Assembly: GCA_030737875.1 (NCBI GenBank)
Contig: CM060922.1
Location: 754,055,603 to 754,119,602, forward strand
Direction: 5' to 3'
DNA: 64,000 bases
Source: Allium sativum
Lineage: Eukaryota; Streptophyta; Magnoliopsida; Asparagales; Amaryllidaceae
The translations under genes were made by a program, and so were the position numbers. Below the pieces are notes generated by a model, which was not told the origin of the DNA, did no database searches, and worked only from the letters and a program-made list of their open reading frames with translations. Shown here piece after piece: positions 10,874 to 22,376 of the stretch (the stretch's first letter is position 1; each line of letters begins with the position of its first letter).

Positions 10874-11698
10874 TATGATGCCTTAACTAGATATGGACTG
10901 CGTCAACCGTAGCACCTTCACTCAGGTTGTAAGGAATTCTTGGAATCCGTTGGATTCCAAATTGCCGGTTGGAAGCTTACGATGATAGGAAGTATCCTAC
11001 GGTCCATCTCATGCACTACGTGTGACACATGGAAGTAGTACTGGCATCGAATAACACCATGGCAAAGTGCTTCCCACTTTACCTTATGGAAATCGCTACC
11101 ATGTGGATTAAGTAATTGGAATCGAAGTCAACTGACACCTGAGATACTTTGGTTGAACGGTTTATTAAAAAGTTCAAGGTCCATATATCTCGACCTAAGA
11201 ATGTCATGACTCTCACTATAATAAAGTAGAGGACCGGAGAAACTTCGTGCTTTTTTTAGAAAGGTTTAATGTGACGATGGCGTCAGCGAACCGATGGATT
11301 TGTCTATGATGCTTATGGCTTTCGTCTCTGGAATATTGGATAAAACAGATTTTAAGATCTCACTGGAGAGGGATCTATTGAGGGACCTAGGCGAAATTTA
11401 TTTTGAAACAGACAGATTTTTACTTGAAGATAACAAGAGAACTGATAAGGAATCTCTTAAGGTTAACATGACTAAGGGTGGAGGACCATCTAGATCTGGT
11501 AAAGGAAAGGAGAAGGCAAGGGAAAAGTCTCAGCAAAATAGCAAGATGAGTTTGGACCAGTCTGAAGGAATGAAGATCCCAATAGAGCAGATCATCGTAG
11601 GTGTCCAGAGATACGGTGGAGGCACGTCCAGCTTGAAATTCGATGAGACTGAAAGGAAGTTTGAGACTACTACGGGACTTGAGGGAAATCTAAGATAG
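10874..11698 (+). pseudogene. Tat/Ogre-like gag relic
   Basis: Plus-strand translation in broken frames gives a Gag capsid-region pattern typical of Tat/Ogre-type Ty3-gypsy elements: HLMHYV, AKCFPLYL, then DTLVERFIKKFKVHISRPKN and MTLT, with FLERFNV near 11260. The longest open piece starts at 11294 and runs 134 codons, with MAFVSGILDKTDFKISLERD early on and a lysine-rich tail. Stops occur at about 11130 and 11226 and a frame break near 11285. It is a fossil with no partner genes here. LTR H (minus) abuts it at 10873, so it is probably the older host of H and C. Assignment rests on recognition of family motifs. Confidence 0.6.
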
Positions 11699-12189
11699 CC
11701 CTTTGGGGTTGTCCTAACGTAGATGTACCCCTAGATGCAGGTCTTTACAGTTCCATCCATAGAATTTGTCTTGGCTGCATTTGTCTTGTGGGCAACCAGA
11801 TGACTGATGGGATGATTTTTAGAATTCAACGGTTGCCTTGGCTCTGAGAGAAAGCTTCATGCTCAGGACCCAATAAGGATAATAGATTGTCGGATACCTA
11901 TCATCATCAGTCAGAGCGAGTGTAGGAAAAACTGAAGCTAGACCAACAGGCTAATGGTCTTTTACTATCGAGACATTGGACAACGCCAATTTAGATGTTT
12001 AGATTGTTTGTTAGAGGCACAGTCAATTAGCTCTTGAATGGTCTTTCATTAGTTGACAGGGAAGGGGCGAGTGAGGCCATAACCACTGAGAAAAAGAGAT
12101 AGACCAATCTACGGATATCTATATTTTAGGCCTAACGAAGTTGTTCTTTACAAATATAGAAACCCCCCCCCCCCCGATTGAGTTCCGCG

Positions 12190-12360
12190 TAAGGATCTAG
12201 CCTGGTAGCGTAACTCAAATGATATATAGGACGCTTTCATAGTGGGGCGATGAAGGCTTAGCACGGTTTTATAGCTTGACCTGGTATGCTTTCGTAGCCT
12301 AGCGATTAAGGCTTAGTACGCTTTCGTAGCATGGCCTGGTACGCTTTCCTAATATGGGAG
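12190..12360 (+). repeat. Degenerate tandem repeat, about 53-bp unit
   Basis: Repeated ACGCTTTCGTAGC and CCTGGTA(T/C)GCTTTC motifs alternate with AAGGCTTAG(T/C)AC. Copies are imperfect. Confidence 0.55.
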
Positions 12361-12444
12361 TGGAAATCTATTATGTTTCCATAGTGCTTTGATGGAGATC
12401 TTTCTGGTATGGTACTATGCGAAATACCTTGATATGTTGGGCTT

Positions 12445-12445
12445 A

Positions 12446-12478
<33 letters not shown>
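12445..12478. repeat. GT/AT microsatellite
   Basis: About 11 GT dinucleotides followed by about 6 AT dinucleotides. Confidence 0.9.
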
Positions 12479-13308
12479 GATTTATTAGGTTAATCTACTT
12501 GGGAGTAGATGCGCACGATTTATGTGTAAATTCAGAAGTGTAATAAATCCATATAACTTAATAAAGGCAAGCCAGTGGTAAAACAATATATGTAGTATTA
12601 TTTATAAAAAGTATAATTTGTCCATTCACAAGAACTTTTGTGACACCTCACGTCCGTTAATGTCACTCACTAAGGGAATGCATTAAGTTTCGTGAAGCGT
12701 TATAGGTAAACAGACACAGAATAATTACAAGACAGATATAAATAAGATAGCAGCGGAAATTTAAATTTTTATTTCAAACATAAATCATAATGTCGTGGTC
12801 CACAATACCATAAGTCACAAAAACTATTACAATAAAATAACTTCTATCTTGCACCATTAGAGTACATAAGTATATAAAGAGCATAATTCCCTAAATAAAA
12901 GAGTTAAGCCATACTTGAGACAAGAACTTGAGCCATACTTCATAAGTAGCTCCTAGCAAGATGATATCTGAGTCCTGACTAAGCCAGAGTGTTTCCTCCC
13001 TAAGAACCTGGGAGGGAGGGGGGAACGAAAGAAAGAAGGAGAAACATAAGGGTCAGACATAAAGTCTGGCGAGTCTAGTTACTTTTAGTCAGTAAATAAA
13101 TAAAAGTAACATGATAGGCATATAAAGTGGATAAGAGAGATCATTACATAAATGGCAGGTGTGACATGATATGTAGGATAAGGTGTGTGCACTTTTCTAA
13201 TGTTTACTCTGCACTATTACTAGTATAACCAGAATGAGATGATCCCTTCCACTATAAGTTAGTAGACTTAGGGCATACGTCCAAGTGTACACTAACAACT
13301 ACCATAAT

Positions 13309-13379
13309 CGATCGGCTCCCTACTATGTAGATACTCTGTGCCGGCCCCACGGTAGGATGTATCACGTCCTAAAGTGGAA
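13309..13379 (-). other. Conserved LTR block, element C
   Basis: Reverse of the GCCACTTTAGGG to CCGATCGCTTGGGG block of TE1 and A: CGATCGGCTCCCTA at the left and CCTAAAGTGG at the right. Confidence 0.55.
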
Positions 13380-13983
13380 ACCCCTAACTGATATGCATAG
13401 CCCCATATCTACAGGTGTCACGGTCGTCTTCTCCCCCTTTGCCCGGCTCATGCACGCACATGGACCGGTCGGTTTGCGCTGCCCACACCATCCTCTACGT
13501 TTGGATCTCTTACAATCAGTCAGTAAGTGTGTCCCCTCTCCGCCTAGTACGGAGTACTTTTATTTGATACGTACTCCGGGTTACTGACTGAAATGTGTCC
13601 CACACAATATGATACAAGCTCTCCCCTTTGTCTTGTATCCCCCATTAGGTTTTCACTAACTATGTATACCATTAGGTATCTTTAATTACATAGCCCTATA
13701 CCAGTTATGCTTACCCTAAAAGGTGTCTTTAATTATATAACTCTATTATTTCCTCCGGTTATGTATACCACTAGGTGTCTTTAATTACATAACCTTATCG
13801 GCTTAAGTTTGTGGGCCTATATGTAAATATTACCCACCCCCTCCAGATTTGCTTAACCCATCCATTATTCAATCAATTTACTTAACACTGACTTTAATTC
13901 ATAATCATACAATCCCTATGGATTAGATTTGGTTCAAGTAGTCCAATTCATTACCATGTCCATTTATGGTTTATAATGGGCTA

Positions 13984-14195
13984 GACCTCCCACATTAGGC
14001 CTACAACGTGTGGATGCTGGATATGCCGGTCGAGTCCGGGCAATCTTATTCCACAGTTGGGCCTAACCTCGTGTCTTAGACCGATTCGTATTTGCGTACT
14101 TAGACCTTCCACATTAGGTTCAACATTAGTGGCTGGTGGATATGCCGGTCGGGTCCGAGCAGACTTCCATCACTAATGCAACCTAACCTCGTGTC
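13984..14195 (-). other. Paired hairpin units, element C 3' LTR
   Basis: Unit 13984-14075: TTAGGCC/GGCCTAA perfect, inner 10-bp stem with a one-base bulge. Unit 14103-14195: TTAGGTT/AACCTAA and CATTAGTG/CACTAATG, both perfect. Stem bases differ from those of TE1 and A. Confidence 0.75.
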
Positions 14196-14324
14196 ATAAG
14201 TACAATTACAATTCCTAATTGTAATTACTAGATATTCCATTATTAATTAATTAATTAATCAATTAATTAAATCTTTCCCTTTATAGGTGTTAATGCCCAC
14301 TCCACCCAATAATTTGAATTATAT

Positions 14325-17300
14325 TGTTGTATATAACGTAGTTGTATACATAATTATATGATTTTTTTTTTGATGATAACAATCAAATATATATTATTAT
14401 AAATGTATTTGTTATTGTACTGTTTCATATATACATCACATATAGGAATATAATATTTATATTTAAATAGAATACAACTGTACAGACATTCAAATATTCA
14501 TACAATATTTTATTTTAAATATAATATTCTATTTCTAACATTCAAACAGTATAAATATTTATAACTCCACTATTTGAATACATCACTGATTTACACACAA
14601 TTTCATATACATTTCAATACATTGATTTTCATTACACAGTTCCTCTCTACATCACTCACTCAGTTATATATATACATTCACATACTCAACACTGTCTTCA
14701 GTCTTCTGTCTTCACAACTTTCAGTCAGTCCAGTCTTCATACCTGTCACATACAGAAACACACACAGTATCTGGAATAGAAATAATATTCTAAATTCTAG
14801 CGAATAATTTTTTTATTTTGAAAATTTATTTGCCTCGGAATTTCGGTGTGTTTCTCATAATTTTTCTGATTTACCATTTTATCCGACTCTGTTTAGACAG
14901 CTTGTGATATTCACAGTGATACACTATAAATACCACAAGGCAGTCAAAGTATATACAAAATATTTCAATACAGGGACAAGAAGATTTCTTCTGAATGGCT
15001 GCATATACATACATGTATATATATACACGTGTGCACTGCCTCGCATATCAGTGTGCAACTGAGGAGTAGCCACGTGGACCATCTCGACTCAGTGCAACAA
15101 TAATTAATATGGTCGAGGCAACCCAAAAACATCAATGTGATCAAAAAAGGATGTTTTCAAGTCAACTCATGTATACAACAAGTTTCAAGTGCAAGTGTAA
15201 ATATTCAAGTGAAAAGAACAAATCAGCATGCACAAACAAAAAATGGACAGTTTAACAGCATGGTCGAGTATGCTCACATGCAAGTGAATATTAGTTCAAG
15301 TGAAGATCACTACAAAATCATACAAGATCAGATCAGCAAAGATGTAAACAGCCAACACAAATGGAAGTGCAAATAATTTCAGATCAGGCAACTCAAGTGA
15401 TCATAGCAAAATACAAAGGGCAGCAAACTAAGTGTGGTCAAAATAGCTAAACTGATGTTCAGTACAACATCATAGTTCATATATGAAAGCAATGTACAAG
15501 TACACAACATGGTGGAGCAGGTGTATTGTGTTCTAGTTAAGAAAATCATGGTTCACTGAAGAATGTCAATGTTCAATAGTGCAGCAGTATGGAGAACCAC
15601 ACAAATGCATGATTCACACAAACATAGTCAAGCAGTGCAAGCTCAATGGAATGTATTCACACACACAAAAAATGCATGGTGCAGGAAAACGAATAATGTG
15701 TGTGCAGAGTGCAATGGCATCAGTATGAAAGCCAAGCTCAAGTTCAAATTTCAAATGTGGACAAAATGGTATGCGCATCATATACTAATGGTCCAAATAA
15801 TGACAGTTTAACATGTGCTAAAGTGGTCGAGCACAAGACAAGTGAAAATGGACAAGCTCATATATGTGTATGAAGTATTGCATGGATACAGACCAAAATA
15901 TGAAGAGATTCAACATAAAAACACACAAGTCCACATAGCAGCATAGCAAATATCATCAAGGTAATCTCAGAAACGAATCAATTTTTTTTAGACATTCAAT
16001 CAAGCAATTCAAATGAAGGAAACAAATCAGGAATATTTGGCAAACCTATTTTTTTGCACTGGACAAAAGTTTTTTTTGGAAAGTTTTTATTCACAGTGGG
16101 ACAAACATTTGATAAAGCCAAGGATTGAAAAATTTTGTTTGGGAAGTTACTTCAATAATTTGCAGTTTTGAATTGTTTTGGGAAAGCAATTTAATATGCA
16201 TGAACCACACAATTAAATTATGCAAGGATTCACATAATATCATTTTTACCATGTCTTAAATCGGTTGCTATTGGTGAAATCTGATTTGGCAAGATTCAAA
16301 AACATAATCAAAGGAGCAAAATTTAGGCATAATTCATTTCGAATATTTCCAGAAATGCACGATCAGTTTTTGGCAAGAATTCATTGTGGCAGACAAGTTT
16401 TATTTCATTCTAATTTTTATTACCAGAAATCACACATCGAATGCAAGGTGACAAATTTATATTCTCAGATCCATCAAAGAATAGAATCTAGTCTGGATAC
16501 AAAGCCAACATTCACGCGAGCAAAAGAGGAAATTTTTTGAAAATCAAATCAAGTCACATGGTCGAAATCAGAGGATTAGGGATTGTGTTAACCCTATAAA
16601 TTAACACCTATATCATCACAGGCAATTATCGAAACCAAAAACTACTAATTCAAGCAGAGAACCGAAAATCAGAAAACTCACTTTTTATTGGTTTCGATCG
16701 AAGGCAAATTCCCAAGTTGATCGACGAACATCAGAAGTCATCGAAGAATCAAGAAGCATCAGAGAACCTCATTTCTTCAAGCCATCGATTCGATTTGGGG
16801 CAATTTCTGAAAACCCTAGAATATTTCCCAATCACACCACCGCTATTTTTCTTTCCAGGAGAAAGTAATTGAAGAAATAAGAAAGGGGTGGAACCAATTA
16901 CAAACTGGCCGGCCTACTTCTAATTGAAGGGAGATTCATTTTAATTTAAACTCCAAGGGTTTTATTATTTTATTTATTGTTTTTGTTTTTGAATTTCTTT
17001 GTAACCGAACAATTTATAGATTCTGTAAAAATATAGGGGGAACCAGTTAGGGGTTTAACTGGCAGTTTACTAGAGTCTGTAAAAATTAGGGGAAATCTGA
17101 TCTAAGGGTTTAGATCAGTTTAGGGTTTTGAGCGTAGGGTTAGGATAGGAGCGAGAGTCGCGAGTGTACATGGTCTTGTATGAGGAATCTATTTTATCAC
17201 CTAGTAGAACCTTAGGAATGCAGCAGTAAGCAGGGTTTTGCCGAAGCTGGGTATCTCTGTGTGTCATTTACTTTTCTGTATTTCTATTTCTGTTGTGTTC

Positions 17301-17399
17301 TGTGATCTGTTAATTTTTTAATATTCTGTATTATTTGAACTCTGCGAAAATTTGCAATAAACCCTATTCACCCCCTCTAGGGTTAATCTAGATCCAACA
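14325..17399 (+). repeat. Element E 5' LTR
   Basis: About 3.08 kb, ending GGTTAATCTAGATCCAACA. It is related in reverse to the D LTRs, for example through CACGTGTGCACTGCCTCGC at about 15026 and CAACTGAGGAGTAGCCAC after it. A TATATATA with CACGTG next to it (15017-15030) is a candidate core promoter. Small reading frames inside are not conserved in frame with D and are not credited. Confidence 0.85.
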
Positions 17400-17401
17400 A
17401 G

Positions 17402-17413
17402 TGGTATCAGAGC
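17402..17413 (+). other. Element E primer binding site (tRNA-iMet)
   Basis: TGGTATCAGAGC, complementary to the 3' end of initiator-methionine tRNA, two bases after the LTR. Confidence 0.9.
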
Positions 17414-17439
17414 AGGTATTTTCTGTTAACTCTAGAGTA

Positions 17440-18709
17440 ATGAGTCATCCTAATTGTCAGTTCTCTGAGAGTCAGTCCAGTCGTATTCCATCTATTTTTA
17501 ATGGTACATATTTTTTAAATTGGAAATTGGAAATAGAGTTATATTTAAAATTTGTTGATGTTAAATGTTGGGATACTATTATTAATGGATTTGATATTGT
17601 TGGTAGAAGTGATATTGGGTTTAATTCTCGTGCTATTCATATTTTATATTCTTATATTGATGATGTCCAGTATAGCCTTATCTCCCATTGTTTAACTGCG
17701 TAGAAAATCTAGAATACCCTCAATATGATGTATGGACAATTTGACAAAAGCAGCTCAAAACCCCGAAAAGACAACTCAGTTTCAGAATTATGCTTAACAT
17801 GTTGTACAGATAAAAATTCAGATGGAGACTCAAAAAGAATTTTTTCTTATAAATATTTAGTTCATCTTTTAAATGATTTAACTGAATCTGTTCAGAATCT
17901 AAAATTTAAAAATAAAATTCTGAAATCTGAAAAGCTTGAGTTGATCAGCAAAAACAATATTTTGGAATCAAAACTTAAGAAGGACAAGAAGTCTTCAAAT
18001 TCTAGTTGTGAAAGTTGTTTAGTTTTGGAAAATAATCTTGTTTATCAAAATAAAAATATTCAAAAGCTTAAAAATGAAATTGTGATTTTAAAAGAAAACA
18101 AGATTGAACTTGAAAGTACAAACAACTTTTTACAAAAGGAATTTGAAAATTTTAAGATTAACAAAATTCCGAATATGAATTTGCTGAAAAACAAAGTTTG
18201 TTGAAAACAGATTTGATTTTAAAAGAGCTTGAAAATGAAATTAAGGATTTCAAGATTTGTGAGATTGAAAAACAAAAACAGTTTGATACTGAAATTTCTG
18301 AGTCTAAAATCAAAACTGAGAAGCTTTTAATTGAGAATGATCTTTTGAAATCAAAAATTAATAGTCTTGAGTTGAATTTGAAACGTTTTTCTACTGGAGA
18401 AAAATCTTTGAATATGCTGTTGAAAAATCAAGTCTCTTCTGGTAATAGGAATGGTCTTAGTTTTGGGGAAATCAATGTTTTTGGAAAACGAGACCCAAGT
18501 TGTTTTAAAAATACTTCAAACTCTTTTGAAAAGAATAGACTTGAAAATGTGAACTCTGAAAATTTGAAAGGATTTTTAAATCACAAACGAAATCAGAATC
18601 TTTTTTATAACAATCCATTTAAACAATCCTGGATCCCAAAAGAAGATAAAACATCTTTGACTAAATTCAAACAAATCTGGATTCCTAAAGGCACAAAGAT
18701 GGATTCCTA
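17440..18709 (+). pseudogene. Element E gag (coiled-coil, broken)
   Basis: Homolog of the intact D Gag. The ATG at 17440 matches the D start. The N-terminal part has the copia Gag pattern (FLNWKLEIELYLK, CWDTIINGFD, SHCLTA). A stop TAG at 17701-17703 replaces the Q seen in D; the frame then continues to 18204. A frameshift at about 18165-18185 moves the homology to the frame of 18198-18710. The middle and C-terminal parts are Lys/Glu/Leu/Asn-rich and predicted coiled coil, followed by the KQIWIPKG motif. The deletion into the 3' LTR cuts it just after this motif. Sirevirus Gag proteins are known for such coiled coils. Confidence 0.8.
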
Positions 18710-19280
18710 ATCACATCGCCGCCATTTTTCTTTCCAGGAGAAAGTAATCAAAGAAATAAGAAAGGGGTGGAACCAATTACAAACTGGTCGGCCTACTTCT
18801 AATTGAAGGGAGATTCATTTTAATTTAAACTCCAAGGGTTTTATTATTTTGTTTATTGTTTTTGTTTTTGAATTTCTTTGTAACCGAACAGTTTATAGAT
18901 TCTGTAAAAATATAGGGGGAACCAGTTAGGGGTTTAACTGACAGTTTACTAGAGTCTGTAAAAACTAGGGGAAATCTGATCTAGGGGTTTAGATCAGTCT
19001 AGGGTTTTGAGCGTAGGGTTAGGATAGGAGCGAGAGTCGCGAGTGTACATGGTCTTGTATGCGGGATATGTTCTATCACCTAGTAGAAACCTTAGGAATG
19101 CAGCCGTAGGCAGGGTTTTGCCAAAGCTGGGTATCTCTGTGTGTCATTTACTTTTCCGCATTTCTATTTCTGCTGCATTCTGTTATTTGTGAATTTTTTA
19201 ATATCCCGTATTATTTGAACTCTCCGAAAATTTGCAATAATCCCTATTGACCCCCCTCTAGTGTTAATCTAGATCCGACA
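18704..19280 (+). repeat. Element E truncated 3' LTR
   Basis: Matches 16824-17399 of the 5' LTR, starting at ATTCC(C/T)AATCAC. The junction with gag lies in a short ATTCC match, suggesting microhomology-mediated deletion. It is followed by the TATAT target duplication. Confidence 0.85.
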
Positions 19281-20232
19281 TATATGTCCAAAAATGTTCA
19301 TATTCAAATTATGCCATTATTAACCCCTTTTTCCCCTGTTCCTTAACTAGCGTCCTCACAAAATTGGCAGCATGCCTAGGCTAGATAATAACCTAGCCAT
19401 AAATGATAAAAAGGGAAAATAGTAGGAGTGTAACAAAAGTGATTGTTCAACTTGGCATAGGCATATACTATCATGGTGATAAGGTGAATATACATACTGG
19501 CATGGACATGTAATTAACACCATAAAAAGATGGATATAAGACTAGTGAACTTGTGGTAGTCAATTGATTCTAACATGACTATGATGTCCCAATAAGCATA
19601 GTAAGATCTAAATTAGCAATTTAGATGTCCAATTGGTTTAGATCTAACATGATAAATACAAGGGGACAAATTAGATCACATTATTCAGATCCAAAGGTTA
19701 AAATAGATCTAACATCATTAGGGTGACATAATAACATGCTTAGATCTAAATATGGGTTCATATGTCCAATTTACAACATATTTAAGTTGATCGCAATATG
19801 ATAGATGAAAAGTGATTTACACAAAGAATTAGATCTAACCAATGTTGCAATTGTCCAAATTAACAGATTTACATTCACCACAATATAGTTACCAATCAAG
19901 ATTCACATTGGCAATATAATAGAATAACCACAATTGCATTGGATCTAAAGGTGTAGATATATCATGACATAGTATAAGATTTAACAATATCATATATTCA
20001 TAGTTTACATCATATCCAATTCACAGTCTTTCATAACTCACTTTTATTCATTTAAACCTAAAAGCAACTAGAAACTTACAGCGTTAGGTTTAGAGAATAG
20101 AGAAAGAATGAATCTTGAATTTCTGGATTTGATTTGCAAAGTTGAATGTTGTACTTGTTGAAGAAAACAAATCTATCTCAGTTCGCACGCCGGTAGCATT
20201 TGGCTCCCATAATTTCCAATGAAGAAATTGGA

Positions 20233-20395
20233 CACATATATATAGCTGTCAGGCCCCCTGAAACCAAGTGCCACATCAGCCCTATGGGTGTCGACACCCC
20301 TGTGGGTGGGTCGACCCATAGGTCGACACCCCTTAAGGGAGGTCGACCCCGGTGTCGACACCCCTCTAGGAGGGTCAACCCCCTAGAGCGGGAAA
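20233..20395 (-). promoter_or_regulatory. Element C U3 module: E2F, GTCGAC array, TATA
   Basis: The minus strand reads TTTCCCGC (20388-20395), then GTCAAC at 20374 and GTCGAC at 20354, 20342, 20322, 20310 and 20290, alternating 12- and 20-bp steps, then a TATATATA stretch near 20236-20244. Same order as in TE1 and A. Only half of the E2F palindrome is intact. Confidence 0.55.
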
Positions 20396-20470
20396 TCTGC
20401 CGCCACTTTTCAATTTTCGAATTTGAACTGTTCTAGATAAAATTCTGACTCATCTCTGACTCATACGTGA

Positions 20471-20473
<3 letters not shown>

Positions 20474-20515
<42 letters not shown>
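20474..20515. repeat. AT microsatellite
   Basis: About 21 AT dinucleotides in the U3 of the element C LTR. Confidence 0.9.
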
Positions 20516-20517
<2 letters not shown>

Positions 20518-20713
20518 TTTCTGCGCGTATACAAACTTAAAACCCACATAACTCCTTCATACGGTGTTCATTTTACGCAAACCAAATGTTTATCTTAACC
20601 AGAATTTTGAGTAGGACGCAATGGCGTAGTCTGTTTTCCTTAATTCTAAATATTAAATTAATTATTATTTAATTTATCCTCTTTTAGTGTTGTTAAAAAT
20701 TCGGGGTGTTACA

Positions 20714-21271
20714 TTCTCCCCTACTCAAAGGATTTCGTCCCCAAAATCTCTAAGTTGAGAAGAATGCATATCCTACCATCCATCATCCATCTACTCATCG
20801 AACAACCACTGGCATCCATTGTCCTTAAAGACTTCTAATGCTTACATGAATATATGCAGTGGTGTGTGTATATGTCCCAACACTAATGCGAAAAATCAGG
20901 CGGTCTACTGATTTAGTTGACCTCTTAATGCAATGTATGTTAGTGCCGTAAATCCAATATGTATGCAAACAAACCTATTATATTCTATAAGCTCTATATG
21001 TGTGCACATTCATTCATCCAAGTGCAATATCCATATGCTAATTCATCCATTTCCATCCATAAAAGAAAAGAAAATGCACACACATCCATATGCAGTATGA
21101 AAGTGATTGAGCCGATCTTAGTGCCTAATGTGTGTGTATATGCGTCCACAGGCAACCACTAGCAAACACTTGCATCCTCTTGCATCCATCAAGCATAACA
21201 TGTCTCAAACACATGTTTACATCGATAGGATTCCTATCTAAAGGTAGAAAAATACTATGGATAAGATATAC
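20714..21271 (-). other. Element C polypurine tract and 3' non-coding region
   Basis: TTCTCCCCTAC at 20714-20724 is the reversed polypurine tract. The rest, to the pol stop, resembles the 3' non-coding regions of A and TE1, with short repeats of TGCATCC, CATATGCA and ACACACA type. No gene. Confidence 0.7.
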
Positions 21272-21948
21272 TCAAATGATAGAAACAAGCACTAATAAAA
21301 CTTTAAAAGAAGGAGTTAAGAACATACCCTCGAAAAGAAAAGGGTACGAAGCACGAATCTTGTCTTCGGTTTCCCAATTCGCATCCTTTGGGTTATCTCC
21401 ACATTGAACCTTTAGCAAATTGATCTCTTTATTGTGTAGCTTCCTAACTTCTGATCCAAGAATACGGGAAGGAACTCGTCTGACTGTCGCCTCCCGTTCC
21501 ACTTCTACTTCTTCCAACACACTCGCTTCAATGATTACTGCGGTGTCATGTAGGCACTTCTGTAGACGAGAAACGTGGAAAACATCATGAACGCCGGATA
21601 GATTTTCTGAGAGCTTTATTCTGTAGGCCATTTGGCTGATCCTCTCGGTTATGGGAAATGGTCCCACAAACCAAGGTGCCAACTTCCCTACCGATCCAAA
21701 CCGAACCACATTCCACAGAGGTGACACTTTGATAAAAGCTAAGTCACCCACTTCAAATTCGATGTCAGTCCTTCTTTTGTCTGCATAGGATTTCTGCCTA
21801 TCTTGAGTTGTCTTCATCCGCCGTCGAATAAGGTCAATCTTTTCAGACGTTTCCCTAAACATATCTGGTCCAAGTAATAATCTTTTATAGATTCCCACCA
21901 ACAAGTTGGTGATCTACAGGGTCGCCCGTACAATGCTTCGAAGGGTGC
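21272..21948 (-). pseudogene. Element C integrase C-terminus and chromodomain-like tail
   Basis: This is the last part of the C polyprotein. From 21948 leftward it reads [18 protein letters not shown] and, after a break near 21904, [48 protein letters not shown], then a tail with LLKVQCGDNPKDANWETEDK and YPFLFEG. This corresponds to the GPF/Y module and chromodomain-like end of A. It is continuous with 38847-39422 once B is removed; the GCACC target duplication falls in the codons for M-A-P. A nearly complete 3' frame survives, but upstream segments are broken. Confidence 0.85.
21944..21948. repeat. Target duplication of B, left (GGTGC)
   Basis: GGTGC here and at 38847-38851 bracket B exactly. 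Confidence 0.9.
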
Positions 21949-22119
21949 TGTAATGACCCAGATTTCTGTCGAGTTAATTTTAAAATATTTAATATGGATT
22001 TAAATATTGAGTAGATTATAAATAAATTTTTATATTTAGTTATCGATTAAATAACCGATATACAGTTTATTTCGAATATATATAATTATCGAAATACGAA
22101 ATTGAATTTATTTGAATCC

Positions 22120-22124
22120 AAAGT
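22120..22124. repeat. Target duplication of A, left (AAAGT)
   Basis: AAAGT precedes the 5' LTR and recurs at 33831-33835 after the 3' LTR. Confidence 0.92.
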
Positions 22125-22376
22125 TGTAACACCCCGAATTTTAGTTAATACTAAAATTCACTAATTACAGGATAAATAATCTCAGACGTGGGAATTGGGG
22201 GTAACGGGCTGCGTTATTGCGTTCGTCTTGGAAAAATACGCGAAATAGAGTCCGAGTTTTCGAGAATCGGAGTAACTATGGCCCGGTTATCGCCCAAAGA
22301 AGTTTGCAGAAAAATTAGAGCTAAAAACAGATTTAGGAATTTTAATTTTAATTTAAATTTAGAACCAGCGGGGCCA

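Larger units (their letters stand above)
11699..12638. other. Unassigned DNA with degenerate tandem repeats
   Basis: No gene is supported. It may continue the Tat-like relic. A run of 14 C lies at 12163-12176. From 12190 to 12360 a unit of about 53 bp recurs (CCTGGTATGCTTTCGTAGC, AAGGCTTAGTACGC). A GT then AT microsatellite lies at 12445-12478. The bases before the C LTR, 12634-12638, are ACTTT. Confidence 0.5.
14325..19280 (+). mobile_element. Element E: Sirevirus-like copia element, deleted
   Basis: The 5' LTR is 14325-17399, then primer site, gag relic and a 3' LTR reduced to its last 577 bp. It starts TGTTGTATATAAC and ends in a CCGACA decayed from CCAACA. The 5-bp target duplication TATAT is present at 14320-14324 and 19281-19285, so both outer ends are original. 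One internal deletion removed everything from the gag C-terminus to the middle of the 3' LTR. It is inserted in the 3' LTR of element C. The retained LTR parts differ by roughly 6% by eye. Confidence 0.88.
12639..20713 (-). repeat. Element C 3' LTR (interrupted by E)
   Basis: The right end GGGGTGTTACA (20703-20713) is followed by a reversed polypurine tract; the left end is TGTGACACC at 12639. Without E the LTR is about 3.1 kb. It holds the E2F/GTCGAC/TATA module at the right, paired hairpins at 13984-14195, a conserved block at 13309-13379 and a candidate intron from 20079 to 13018. No protein gene is supported in it. Confidence 0.88.

Noticed and set aside
12634..12638. ACTTT as target duplication of element C
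   Set aside because: The other outer end is replaced by the chimeric LTR and element F, so it cannot be compared.
13285..13587. 100-codon plus-strand frame in the C LTR
   Set aside because: Overlaps the conserved non-coding block on the opposite strand; no family resemblance.
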